The notes below the pieces were generated by a model, which worked only from the letters and a program-made list of their open reading frames with translations, did not search any database and was not told where the DNA came from. From positions 1 to 11,573 of the forward strand of contig JAIRZP010000026.1 in NCBI GenBank assembly GCA_031267175.1: 11,573 bases of DNA. Direction: 5' to 3'. The DNA comes from Coriobacteriales bacterium (GTDB lineage Bacteria; Actinomycetota; Coriobacteriia; Coriobacteriales; UBA8131). The stretch's first letter is position 1. Every line of letters begins with the position of its first letter. A program made the position numbers and the translations under genes. Positions 1 to 6,952 of the stretch are shown piece after piece.

Positions 1-321
1 GTCAGACATTGTGGTGAGGTAGCCTGCGGGCTTGTTGAGCATGAGGTACTCCGCGGTGTCGGCCAGCGTAATGAGCCTGCCGTCCACCCGCACCTCGTCG
101 GAGCCGGGGTCTACCTTGCTGCCCAGCTTATCTGTCGCAACGCCGTTGACAGTAACCCGCCCCGCGGTCATGAGATCCTCCGAACCACGACGCGACGCCA
201 CACCGGCACGCGCCAGGAACTTCTGGAGGCGCATCGGGTACAGTTGCGGCAGCTGGGGCTCGTCCTCAGTCGGGGGAAACGAGGTTCTGGCACCCCTCCC
301 CTCGCTCACTTCAGTGCTCAT
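1..321 (-). CDS. rluB: RluB/RsuA-family 23S/16S rRNA pseudouridine synthase, N-terminal part (runs off left edge)
   Basis: Only the first 107 codons are in the window. They run open from an ATG at 319-321 to base 1. The product would isomerise a specific uridine of ribosomal RNA to pseudouridine. After a variable leader of about 29 residues comes an S4 RNA-binding domain (about residues 30-80) that begins MRLQKFLARAGVASRR, the usual opening of this family. The first strand of the synthase domain follows, with LMLNKPAGYLTTMSD at about 93-107. The catalytic Asp (GRLD motif) would lie beyond the edge. The TTMSD wording resembles the RluB branch, but RsuA, RluE or RluF cannot be excluded. The start overlaps the 3' end of scpB by 11 bp, so the two are probably translationally coupled. 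A second possible start, Met30 (232-234), would drop the leader. No strong ribosome binding site is visible for either start. Confidence 0.9.
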   Translation of the reverse strand, partial: MSTEVSEGRGARTSFPPTEDEPQLPQLYPMRLQKFLARAGVASRRGSEDLMTAGRVTVNGVATDKLGSKVDPGSDEVRVDGRLITLADTAEYLMLNKPAGYLTTMSD

Positions 322-997
322 TCTCGCGTAATTCTACCGCCAGCTCCAGTTCAGATTCCAGTTCCTCGTCAAAGTCGTCGTCCGGGGAGACAGACGCATA
401 CCGTGCCTCCAAATCCAGCGGGTCCGCATGCCCTGAGGCGGCGGAGAGACGCTCGCGAATGATTCGTCTGGCATGCTCGTCTGGCGCAAACTGCTCAAGG
501 GGAGGCAGGTCTTTGAGGCTTTTGAGGCCAAATCGTTCCAGAAAGCTGCGACTCGTGCCATAGAGTATGGCGTTACCCGGAGTCGAGGAACGCCCGGCCT
601 CGCGTACCAGGCCCTTGTCCACGAGCGAGGACACCACGCCCTCAGAGCCTACGCCGCGGATGGCGTTGATGTCCGAGCGGGTCACGGGCTGGTGGTAGGC
701 AACCACGGCCAGCGTCTCCAGCGCGGCCTGTGAGAGCGAACGGGTGTCCCAGGAGGCCACATAGCGCTCGATAATCTCGTGGTAGGCCGGGTGCGAGTAC
801 AACCGCCAGCCGCCGGCCACCTCGCGCAGTTGGATACCGCGTTCCTCATCGGACAGACGGTTGGCCATGAACGCCAGGGCACTGTCAACCTCAGAAGGCC
901 GGGCATCAATGATCTTTGCCAGTTCGGCCGCACTCACCGGCTCATCCGACACAAAAAGGAGGGCTTCCAGTACGCCTTGCAGGTCTGTTTCACTCAT
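311..997 (-). CDS. scpB: Segregation and condensation protein B
   Basis: ScpB is the winged-helix (kite) subunit of the bacterial SMC-ScpAB condensin. It binds the middle of ScpA as a dimer and helps SMC load on and organise the chromosome. The 228-residue product starts with the typical LEALLFVSDEPVS helix (about 10-22), the first winged-helix domain. The strand GIQLREVAGGWRLYSHP (about 54-70) and the signature QPVTRSDINAIRGVGSEGV (about 103-121) mark the second domain. LYGTSRSFLERFGLKSL follows near residue 146. An acidic, low-complexity tail of about 50 residues ends the protein, and such tails vary in the family. The ATG at 995-997 overlaps the scpA stop codon as ATGA, and a good Shine-Dalgarno sequence precedes it. 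Length and motifs are normal, and I see no damage. Confidence 0.96.
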   Translation of the reverse strand: MSETDLQGVLEALLFVSDEPVSAAELAKIIDARPSEVDSALAFMANRLSDEERGIQLREVAGGWRLYSHPAYHEIIERYVASWDTRSLSQAALETLAVVAYHQPVTRSDINAIRGVGSEGVVSSLVDKGLVREAGRSSTPGNAILYGTSRSFLERFGLKSLKDLPPLEQFAPDEHARRIIRERLSAASGHADPLDLEARYASVSPDDDFDEELESELELAVELRENEH

Positions 998-1818
998 GTT
1001 GTCATCCTCTGCTTCTCAAGATACTCATCCACGGGGCTTGCCTCGTCGTCCTCCGCGGGCAGCGCGGGAGCCCAGTCTTTCTGGTCAATCCAACTCAGCG
1101 TGATGGTACCACAGCCCTCCTGCTGCTCAATGGCTATCATGCCCCTGTGGAACAGCTCCAGCATGGCGAGAAAGCTCACCACCACGGCGGCACTGTCACG
1201 GCGGCCTTCCAGGAGCTGGGCAAAGGTGAGCGTGCCGTGTGACGAAAGCCTGAGCCGCATCTCTTCCAGGCAGCCTTCCACCGGAATGGGGCGTGCGGCG
1301 ATGTGACGGGCCTCCATGAGGAACTCCTCGCGCCTCGCGGCCAGGCCGGCGCAGATGAGCGCGAGGTTCTCAAGGTTGACGCCTTCGAGATAATCGGGCA
1401 CAGCACTGAGGAAGGGTGCCTCCAGGCCGGCCTGGCGGGCATGCATCCTCCCCTCATTCTCCATGCGCGAGCCGAGCGCGGCGGCGGCATTCCTGAACTG
1501 CTTATAGGCGACGAGCCTGGAGATGAGTATCTCGCGGGCCTGCTCGGGCTCAAGCGTCTCAAACTCCTCATCCACCTCGTAATCCGAGCTATGGGGAAGC
1601 AGCGACGAAGCCTTGAGGGCCAGGAGGCTGGCGGCCACCTCTATGAAGTCCGAGGCCACGTCCATGTCGAGGTTGCGCATGTCTCCCAGATAGGCGAGGT
1701 ATTGGTCGGCCACCTCGGCTATGGAGATGTTGCCTATATCGACCTTGCGCTGCGACACGAGGTGAAGCAGCAGTTGAAAGGGCCCTTCAAAATCGGCTGT
1801 TTTGACCTTGTACGACAT
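994..1818 (-). CDS. scpA: Segregation and condensation protein A (kleisin)
   Basis: ScpA is the kleisin subunit of SMC condensin. Its N-terminal helices bind the SMC neck, its centre binds the ScpB dimer, and its C-terminal winged helix binds the SMC head. The 274-residue product opens with the family signature FEGPFQLLLHLVSQRKVDI (about 10-28), followed by ISIAEVADQYLAYL. In this signature many homologues have PLDLLL where this protein has PFQLLL. DFIEVAASLLALKASSLLP (about 57-75) is the conserved second helix, and an acidic linker follows. The C-terminal winged helix is seen as VVSFLAMLELFHRGMIAIEQ (about 213-232). A further tail of about 40 residues follows. The ATG at 1816-1818 lies only 2 bp after the trpS stop with no clear Shine-Dalgarno sequence, so coupling to trpS is likely. 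The stop overlaps the scpB start. Confidence 0.96.
   Translation of the reverse strand: MSYKVKTADFEGPFQLLLHLVSQRKVDIGNISIAEVADQYLAYLGDMRNLDMDVASDFIEVAASLLALKASSLLPHSSDYEVDEEFETLEPEQAREILISRLVAYKQFRNAAAALGSRMENEGRMHARQAGLEAPFLSAVPDYLEGVNLENLALICAGLAARREEFLMEARHIAARPIPVEGCLEEMRLRLSSHGTLTFAQLLEGRRDSAAVVVSFLAMLELFHRGMIAIEQQEGCGTITLSWIDQKDWAPALPAEDDEASPVDEYLEKQRMTT
1005..1010 (-). promoter_or_regulatory. Ribosome binding site of scpB
   Basis: AGAGGA on the minus strand sits 7 nt before the scpB ATG and inside the end of scpA. It supports the chosen start and means ScpB can be initiated independently as well as by coupling through the ATGA overlap. Confidence 0.6.
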
Positions 1819-1820
1819 GG

Positions 1821-2840
1821 CTATCCAAAATAGTTGAGGTGCATGGCCGTTTTGACTTCTCCGAGCGTCTGCTCTGCAACTTCGTTTGCCTGCCGCGTAC
1901 CCTCCGCAAGCATCTCATACACCGAGGCGCGGTCCTGTGCATACGCCTCGCGGCGTGCGCGAATGGGCTCGAGCTCCGCGTTGAGCACCTCAAACAGATA
2001 CTTCTTGACCTGCATGTCTCCCAGACCCCCGTGCTCGTAGCAGCGCTTCATCTCGGCCACCTCCGCCTTATCCGGCGCAAACACGTCGAGGTAGGTAAAC
2101 ACAGTGTTGCCCTCGACATGCCCTGGATCCTCTACACGCAGATGCAGCGGGTCGGTGTACATGCTTCGCACCTTCTCCCAGAGCTGCTGTTCGGAATCGG
2201 CCAGATAGATGGCATTGCCGAGCGACTTGCTCATCTTGGAGTTGCTGCCGTCTATGCCGGGCAGGCGGCGATTCAGCTCACCCTCGGCGAGCAGGGCCTC
2301 CGGCTCCACCAGCACCTCGCCGTAGTAACTGTTAAAGCTCCGGACGATCTCGCGGCACTGCTCCAGCATGGGCAGTTGGTCGGCGCCCACCGGCACAACA
2401 TTGGCTTTGCAGAAGGTGATGTCGGCCGCCTGGCTTACGGGATACACGATAAACCCGCAGGGCACGCCGCCGCCAAAGGCCTTGGTTGCCAACTCGGCCT
2501 TGACGGTGGGGTTCCGCTCCACACGGGCGAGCGTTACCAGGTTGAGATAGTAGATGGTGAGTTCGGCAAGCGCCGGTATCTCTGACTGGATGGCGATGAT
2601 GGTACGCGCGGGGTCAAGGCCCACGGCCAGATAATCCAGCGCCACCTCATACACCGAGTCCGCTACCTTCTGGGGACAGGAGAAATTGTCGGTGAGTGCC
2701 TGGAGGTCGGCGATGAGGACGTAGCAGGTATACGCGCCGCTGTTTTGGAGGGCAACCCGATTCCTGAGCGACCCCACATAATGGCCGAGATGCAGCTGCC
2801 CCGTGGGGCGGTCGCCGGTTAAGAGGACCTGTTTACTCAT
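1821..2840 (-). CDS. trpS: Tryptophanyl-tRNA synthetase
   Basis: This class Ic aminoacyl-tRNA synthetase charges tRNA-Trp with tryptophan using ATP, in the cytoplasm. With the ATG at 2838-2840 the product has 339 residues, the usual size. The HIGH-type motif HLGH is at residues 17-20 within TGDRPTGQLHLGHYVGSL. KMSKS is intact at 202-206 within GSNSKMSKSLGNAIYL. Other family segments are ADLQALTDN and ERNPTVKAE. The TGDRPTG...NRVALQN wording recalls the TrpRS branch common in streptococci and clostridia rather than the Escherichia coli branch. A longer reading from TTG at 2880-2882 would add 14 residues before the conserved N-terminus. The ribosome binding site there is only 2 nt away, so I prefer the ATG. 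The stop is TAG, which shows that TAG is a real terminator in this genome. I see no T-box leader upstream. Confidence 0.95.
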   Translation of the reverse strand: MSKQVLLTGDRPTGQLHLGHYVGSLRNRVALQNSGAYTCYVLIADLQALTDNFSCPQKVADSVYEVALDYLAVGLDPARTIIAIQSEIPALAELTIYYLNLVTLARVERNPTVKAELATKAFGGGVPCGFIVYPVSQAADITFCKANVVPVGADQLPMLEQCREIVRSFNSYYGEVLVEPEALLAEGELNRRLPGIDGSNSKMSKSLGNAIYLADSEQQLWEKVRSMYTDPLHLRVEDPGHVEGNTVFTYLDVFAPDKAEVAEMKRCYEHGGLGDMQVKKYLFEVLNAELEPIRARREAYAQDRASVYEMLAEGTRQANEVAEQTLGEVKTAMHLNYFG

Positions 2841-2875
2841 GAGTCTCGCAATCTGTAGTGTTTCGTGCCTCCCAT
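2837..2875 (-). CDS. Candidate 12-codon leader ORF ending on the trpS start
   Basis: An ATG at 2873-2875 opens a 12-residue reading frame, MGGTKHYRLRDS. Its TGA stop (2837-2839) overlaps the trpS ATG as ATGA. AGGAG lies 9 nt upstream of this ATG (2885-2889). That is a better initiation signal than any seen directly before trpS, whose own ATG is preceded by only weak purine-rich sequence. Translation of this small frame could therefore carry ribosomes onto trpS. It contains no Trp codon, so it is not a classical tryptophan-sensing leader. An ORF this short can also occur by chance, so the call is tentative. Confidence 0.25.
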   Translation of the reverse strand: MGGTKHYRLRDS

Positions 2876-2933
2876 TGTACAACTCTCCTGCCGTATTCTC
2901 TCGTAGCTTATTCAGATGTTCGAGGTCTCCCTT

Positions 2934-2962
2934 GCATTACAATCCACGAGCGGCTCTCGCAA
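2934..2962 (-). promoter_or_regulatory. Weak candidate promoter upstream of trpS
   Basis: TTGCGA (2957-2962) and TAATGC (2934-2939) are separated by 17 bp on the minus strand, in the largest intergenic gap of the window. The -35 matches the consensus at four of six positions and the -10 is poor. The gap between the M50 gene and trpS makes an internal promoter plausible, but the sequence support is slight. Confidence 0.2.
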
Positions 2963-3005
2963 TGCCAAAAGGAGGATGTCTCTCCTGCCTCTTCCCTTAC
3001 CGGCT

Positions 3006-3674
3006 TTAGAAGAGGGCGCCAAAGAGCAGGCGCGTCAGATTGCCAGCCGTGGCGTCTATATAGATGCCGATGGGAGAGAAGTTAAGCACATAGGGCACGG
3101 CTATGAGCAGGATCAACAGCGCCGGCAGGGCAAAGCGCTGAATACTGTAGTACTTGCGCAGAGCCTTGTTTGAGAGAAAGGGGGCGATGATGCTGGAGCC
3201 GTCCAGCGGCGGGATAGGCAGCAGGTTAAAGAACATCAGGCAGAAGTTGATGAGGGTAAAATAGTAGCACGCGAGGAAGATCCAGGAACCAATGCTCACA
3301 GGGACGAGGCCGGGTAGGAGCAGGACGTTTGCAAGCAGGGCACCGATGATGCCCATGGCCAGGTTGGAAGCCGGCCCCGCCAGACCGGTGAGCAGCTCGC
3401 CCTTGCGTATGTCCTTGAAGTAGGAGGGGTTATACGGCACCGGCTTGGCATAGCCAAACACCGGGCCTCCCGCCATGAGCAGGATCAGGGGCAGTATGAC
3501 CGTTCCAAAAGGGTCGATGTGTTTGAGAGGATTAAGCGAGAGCCTGCCCTGGCTTTTGGCCGTGGGGTCGCCGAGCTTCCAGGCTACAAACCCGTGCGCC
3601 ACCTCATGCACGACGATAGCCGGAACAAAGCAGACAATCATGATGACCGAGTTAATGATAGTGTTCGTGTCCAT
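3006..3674 (-). CDS. M50-family site-2-type membrane metalloprotease
   Basis: This is a small intramembrane zinc protease of the site-2 protease group (YwhC/Rip-like compact type) that would cut substrates within or near the membrane. The 222 residues are almost all hydrophobic segments. The zinc motif HEVAH is at 23-27, in the first membrane helix. NPLKHIDPFGTVILP (48-62) and AGPASNL (99-105) are typical of the family. LLPIPPLDGSSI (151-162) carries the third zinc ligand, Asp158. All expected catalytic residues are present. There is no PDZ domain and no clear signal peptide beyond the first helix. The start is ATG at 3672-3674 with only a weak GGAAAA upstream. The gene begins 64 bp after the ABC-F stop, and a perfect palindrome spans that stop. 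Substrates cannot be told from the sequence. Compact homologues of this kind often sit near trpS and scpAB in Gram-positives. Confidence 0.93.
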   Translation of the reverse strand: MDTNTIINSVIMIVCFVPAIVVHEVAHGFVAWKLGDPTAKSQGRLSLNPLKHIDPFGTVILPLILLMAGGPVFGYAKPVPYNPSYFKDIRKGELLTGLAGPASNLAMGIIGALLANVLLLPGLVPVSIGSWIFLACYYFTLINFCLMFFNLLPIPPLDGSSIIAPFLSNKALRKYYSIQRFALPALLILLIAVPYVLNFSPIGIYIDATAGNLTRLLFGALF

Positions 3675-3726
3675 TACGGCGTTTTCCGTTCAACTCAGAG
3701 GCGGCGCAAAGAGGATGACTCTTCTG

Positions 3727-3754
3727 GGGAAGTGATGATTAATCATCACTTCCC
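3727..3754 (-). repeat. Perfect 28-bp palindrome over the ABC-F stop codon
   Basis: The two 14-base arms, GGGAAGTGATGATT and AATCATCACTTCCC, are exact reverse complements with no spacer. In RNA they can form a 12-bp stem closed by a UUAA loop. The left half on the minus strand encodes the last residues of the ABC-F protein, and the TAA stop is near the centre. No T-tract follows on either strand, so this is not a canonical Rho-independent terminator. It may be a terminator without a U-tail, an RNA stability or processing hairpin, or a dimeric operator site for the protease gene 53 bp downstream. Confidence 0.75.
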
Positions 3755-5859
3755 TCGCCATTCAGTTCGGCTTCGATACGTGCGGTTATCTCCAACCATT
3801 CTTCTTCCAGGCCAGGGATTCGTTGCTTGAGCACCGTATACCTGTCCAACAGGGCGTCAAACTCTTCCCTGTCATTATAGAGGGCTTCCTCTGCCATGGC
3901 GCCCACGATGCGCTCGTATTCCTCCTGAGCCTGCTCCAACTCCGGCTCAAGCTCTGCGAGTCGCGCCCGGTCTGCCTTAAGGGTACCGTACGCGCGGTTG
4001 CGTGCCTCAGCTTCGATACGCTTTTGTTCCCTGGTCTTGGGGCCCGAGCTGGCTTTTGCTGTCGCCTGCTCCGCGTCACGGCTCTCAGCCTGGCCTTCTC
4101 CGGCGACCGCTCTGCGCCGTAGCTTTCGAGCAGCCCCCTGCCCAGCGCCACGCACCGCGTCAAGGCTCGGCTTTTCAATGGGCAGGGCAAGGCGCGAAGG
4201 ATCCGCATAGTAGTCCTTCTTCGTACCGCCCTCCTGCTCCTGGGCAATACGCGTGAGATAGTAGTCGTAGCTTCCCACGAACTCCCGCACGCGCCCCGCG
4301 TCGATCTCGATGATGCGGTTGGCCACTGTGCGGATGAGGTGACGGTCGTGGGTTATGAGCACCAGCGTGCCCTGGAAGGCCGCGAGCGCCGCTTCGAGCA
4401 CGTCGGTAGAGGCGATGTCCAGATGGTTGGTGGGCTCGTCCAGGCAGAGCAGGGGCGCGGGGGCCACGAGCATTTTGGCCAGGGCCAGGCGGCTCTTCTC
4501 ACCACCGGAGAGCACGCTCACCTTCTTCTCCACGGCATCGCCCTGAAAGAGAAAGGCACCGAGCAGGCCCCGCACCTCGCCTATCGTCCAACCCGGCGCA
4601 ACGGCGTCCAACTCTTCAAAGACCGTAGCGCTGCCGTTGAGCTGCTCTACCTGATGCTGAGCGTAGTAGCTCACGCTCACCTGGGCGCCGAGCCTGCGCT
4701 CACCGCTCTCAAAATTGAGCACGCCGGCCAGTATCTTGAGCAGGGTCGATTTACCGGCACCGTTAGGGCCGACAAGGGCCACGCGGTCGCCGCGATAGAG
4801 CTTGAGGTTGAGCGTAGGGTGCGCTCCGCCGTAGACCACGGTGCTGCCGTAGGACTTGGCCACGTCGTCGAGCTCTATGACCAGGTCGCCGGTGCGCGAC
4901 GGCTGCTTGAACCTGAAGTTGATGGCACGCCTGCCCTCGGGTGGGGTAATGCGCTCGAGCTTCTCGAGCTTCTTGACACGCTCCTGCACCTGGCGGGCCT
5001 TGGAGGCCTTGTAACGAAAGCGCGTGATAAAGGCCTCCATGTGAGCGATGTCGCCCTGCTGTTTGTCGTAGGCCTCCTGGCGGAGTTGCCGTTCCCTCTC
5101 CCGGGCCGCCTCAAACGCGCTGTAATTGCCCTTGTAGAGTTGCAGGCGCGCGTTCTCGATATTCCAGACACGGCTTATCATGCCGTCTATGAAGGCGCGG
5201 TCGTGGCTCACCACCACCACAGCCCCCTCGTAGCTGCGCAGGAAACTCTCGAGCCAGCGCACACTCTCCAGATCGAGGTGGTTGGTGGGCTCGTCGAGAA
5301 GCAGGAGGTCGGGGCGCGCAAAGAGCAGGCGGGCGAGCGCGATGCGCATCTGCCAACCGCCGCTGAACTCGCTTACCGCGCGGGTGGCATCCTCTGGCTT
5401 GAAGCCCAGGCCGGCAAGCACGGCCGAAGCATCGGATTCCAGCTGCCAGCCGCCGGCATTCTCAAACACGTCGGTGAGGCAGCCATACTCCGCGAGAAGC
5501 TGCTCGTGCTGGAGGGGTTCGACATCCTCCGCCAGAGCATGTTCCAACTGCGTGAGGCGTTCCCGCATTTCCAGCAGCTCCGTTTTGGCCTCAAGCACCG
5601 ATGCCAGGACCCTCGCGCTACCCTCTGCTCCGATGGTCTCCTGTTCAAGATACCCTATCCTCATGCCCTTTGCGATGGTGAAGCTGCCCTCGTCAATACT
5701 GTCGCGACCCGCGATGATGTTGAGCAGCGTGGTCTTTCCGGAACCGTTGGCACCGACCAGCGCAATACGCTCGGAGGAATGAATGGCAAAACTGGCCCCC
5801 TCAAAGAGGGTACGCGCGCCAAAGGACTTGGCGAGGCCGCTGGCAGTGGCTATGAGCAT
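3739..5859 (-). CDS. ABC-F family ATPase (YheS/YdiF-like)
   Basis: ABC-F proteins carry two ATPase domains and no membrane part. They act on the ribosome near the E site or peptidyl-transferase centre. Walker A of domain 1 is GANGSGKT (36-43), with signature SGGWQ (166-170), Walker B LLLLDE (185-190) and switch His219. Domain 2 has Walker A GPNGAGKS (364-371), signature LSGGE (450-454), Walker B around 470-475 with LDEPTNHLD, and His504. The inter-domain arm (about 235-325) is charged and helical and includes FRYKASKARQVQERVKKLEK, as in YheS-like members. A basic, Ala-rich linker (about 570-610) leads to a C-terminal coiled coil (about 605-698). This explains the 706-residue length, longer than the minimal ABC-F. 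All ATPase residues are intact. A housekeeping translation factor is more likely than an antibiotic-resistance ABC-F, but sequence alone cannot settle this. The ATG at 5857-5859 has no clear Shine-Dalgarno sequence and lies 35 bp after the CPBP gene. Confidence 0.94.
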   Translation of the reverse strand: MLIATASGLAKSFGARTLFEGASFAIHSSERIALVGANGSGKTTLLNIIAGRDSIDEGSFTIAKGMRIGYLEQETIGAEGSARVLASVLEAKTELLEMRERLTQLEHALAEDVEPLQHEQLLAEYGCLTDVFENAGGWQLESDASAVLAGLGFKPEDATRAVSEFSGGWQMRIALARLLFARPDLLLLDEPTNHLDLESVRWLESFLRSYEGAVVVVSHDRAFIDGMISRVWNIENARLQLYKGNYSAFEAARERERQLRQEAYDKQQGDIAHMEAFITRFRYKASKARQVQERVKKLEKLERITPPEGRRAINFRFKQPSRTGDLVIELDDVAKSYGSTVVYGGAHPTLNLKLYRGDRVALVGPNGAGKSTLLKILAGVLNFESGERRLGAQVSVSYYAQHQVEQLNGSATVFEELDAVAPGWTIGEVRGLLGAFLFQGDAVEKKVSVLSGGEKSRLALAKMLVAPAPLLCLDEPTNHLDIASTDVLEAALAAFQGTLVLITHDRHLIRTVANRIIEIDAGRVREFVGSYDYYLTRIAQEQEGGTKKDYYADPSRLALPIEKPSLDAVRGAGQGAARKLRRRAVAGEGQAESRDAEQATAKASSGPKTREQKRIEAEARNRAYGTLKADRARLAELEPELEQAQEEYERIVGAMAEEALYNDREEFDALLDRYTVLKQRIPGLEEEWLEITARIEAELNGEGSDD

Positions 5860-5894
5860 GGGCAGGAGGGCCTGGCACTACTGAGGGGCATGGA

Positions 5895-6911
5895 TCAGAC
5901 AATCATAAGGGAGACGCCGCCCAGCACGCACAGCACGATATACAGGATAAGCCACGGGCTGCTGAAGGCACGGGCAAAGACCCTGCGATGACTGGGCGCG
6001 CCGGCCTGCTTTTGGGCTTGCAGGTACCTACGGCCCAGAATAAGGATGAGGATGCTGGCCGCGAGCGCAAGCATATAACAGATGTTAAGGGCCATATCAA
6101 AGGCCTCGCTGCCGAGGAACACGGTCAGTACCGCCAGACCGTTGTTTATCATATGCAGCAGGATGGACCACTTAAGCGAGAACCTGCCGGCCGTATAGGC
6201 AAGCACCAGGCCAATGAGAAAGGCAAACGCCGCCTGAAACAGGATGATGTGATAGAGACCAAACAGCAGGGCCGAGATGACGATGGCAAAGTTGGCCCCA
6301 TAGCGCTCCAGCTTGCGCATGACCGCGCCTCTGAACACCAACTCCTCAAAAATCGGCCCCAGTATGACTATGTAGAGTACTCCCCAGAAGGAGGTAGCCA
6401 GGTCAACGGTGGTGTCCTCAAGCGTGTCGGTGAGCGAGCTCCCACTCTGATTAAAGAGCGGTTCGAGCCCGAGCTGCAAAAGGGTCATGAAGCATTGAAT
6501 GCCCAGGATAAACACCAGCATAAGGGCGATGGTACCGGGCTTGACCCTGCTGTGGACACGCGTGACGTCTTTGGTGAGCAGGTTCTTGCCGCGGATAGTA
6601 AAGAACCAGGGGAGGCCGCAGATCATGCCCAGGATGGAGGCCAGGCCGGCATATTCTGCCGAGACGCTGAGAATCGCGTCACCGAGCCTGTCATATTCTG
6701 CTGGCATCTGACCCAGGCTGCCACCGGTTGAACGGACGGCGTTATTCATGAGGTCATTGACGAGCTCGGGGTACTCGATGAATACGGCGGCAATGAGAAC
6801 GATAGTCGAGACGACGCTCACGGTTGCTATGAAGGCCACAACGCACAGCACCACGCCCCTGACGTCGCGTTTCAGCTGTTTGGGGTCAACATATACGGGA
6901 ATATAGGGCAT
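5895..6911 (-). CDS. CPBP family intramembrane metalloprotease
   Basis: This is a polytopic membrane protein of the CPBP (Abi/CAAX-protease-like) family, which includes type II CAAX prenyl endopeptidases and many bacterial members of unknown substrate. The 338-residue product has about eight hydrophobic segments (near 17-43, 88-106, 127-147, 173-190, 205-240, 247-265, 275-293, 318-337). Motif 1 is EELVFRG, with Glu189, Glu190 and Arg194. Motif 2 is FGLYH with His221. Motif 3 is HMINN with His253 and Asn257. All predicted catalytic residues are present, so it is probably active. A loop of about 45 residues (about 44-88) between the first two segments should be exposed on one side of the membrane. 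The ATG at 6909-6911 has only a weak GAGA upstream. The gene begins 41 bp after pcrA and ends 35 bp before the ABC-F gene. The role is not deducible from the sequence. Confidence 0.9.
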   Translation of the reverse strand: MPYIPVYVDPKQLKRDVRGVVLCVVAFIATVSVVSTIVLIAAVFIEYPELVNDLMNNAVRSTGGSLGQMPAEYDRLGDAILSVSAEYAGLASILGMICGLPWFFTIRGKNLLTKDVTRVHSRVKPGTIALMLVFILGIQCFMTLLQLGLEPLFNQSGSSLTDTLEDTTVDLATSFWGVLYIVILGPIFEELVFRGAVMRKLERYGANFAIVISALLFGLYHIILFQAAFAFLIGLVLAYTAGRFSLKWSILLHMINNGLAVLTVFLGSEAFDMALNICYMLALAASILILILGRRYLQAQKQAGAPSHRRVFARAFSSPWLILYIVLCVLGGVSLMIV

Positions 6912-6952
6912 CGTGTGGTCGTCTCTACGCGTAGTCTGTGTCTGGTGTGCTC

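Noticed and set aside
2967..2986. Terminator-like AGGAG/CTCCT arms followed by TTTT on the minus strand after the M50 gene
   Set aside because: The stem is only 5 bp with a 7-base loop and the T run is four bases, too weak to call.
2841..3005. Possible T-box or tryptophan attenuator before trpS
   Set aside because: The gap is short, I find no T-box core (AGGGTGG...ACCGCG type), and the small ORF has no Trp codons.
5849..5891. 13-codon frame (MPLSSARPSCPCS) overlapping the ABC-F start, resembling a leader peptide of resistance ABC-F genes
   Set aside because: It has no ribosome binding site, and the ABC-F looks YheS-like rather than a resistance type. Chance is the simpler explanation.
4339..5991. 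550-codon open frame on the plus strand opposite the ABC-F gene
   Set aside because: It lies antisense to an ABC-F gene with every ATPase motif intact, shows no recognisable domain, and is explained by third-position GC bias.
6925..6934. 10-bp palindrome ctacgcgtag between pcrA and the CPBP gene
   Set aside because: It is short enough to arise by chance, with no flanking hairpin extension or T-tract.
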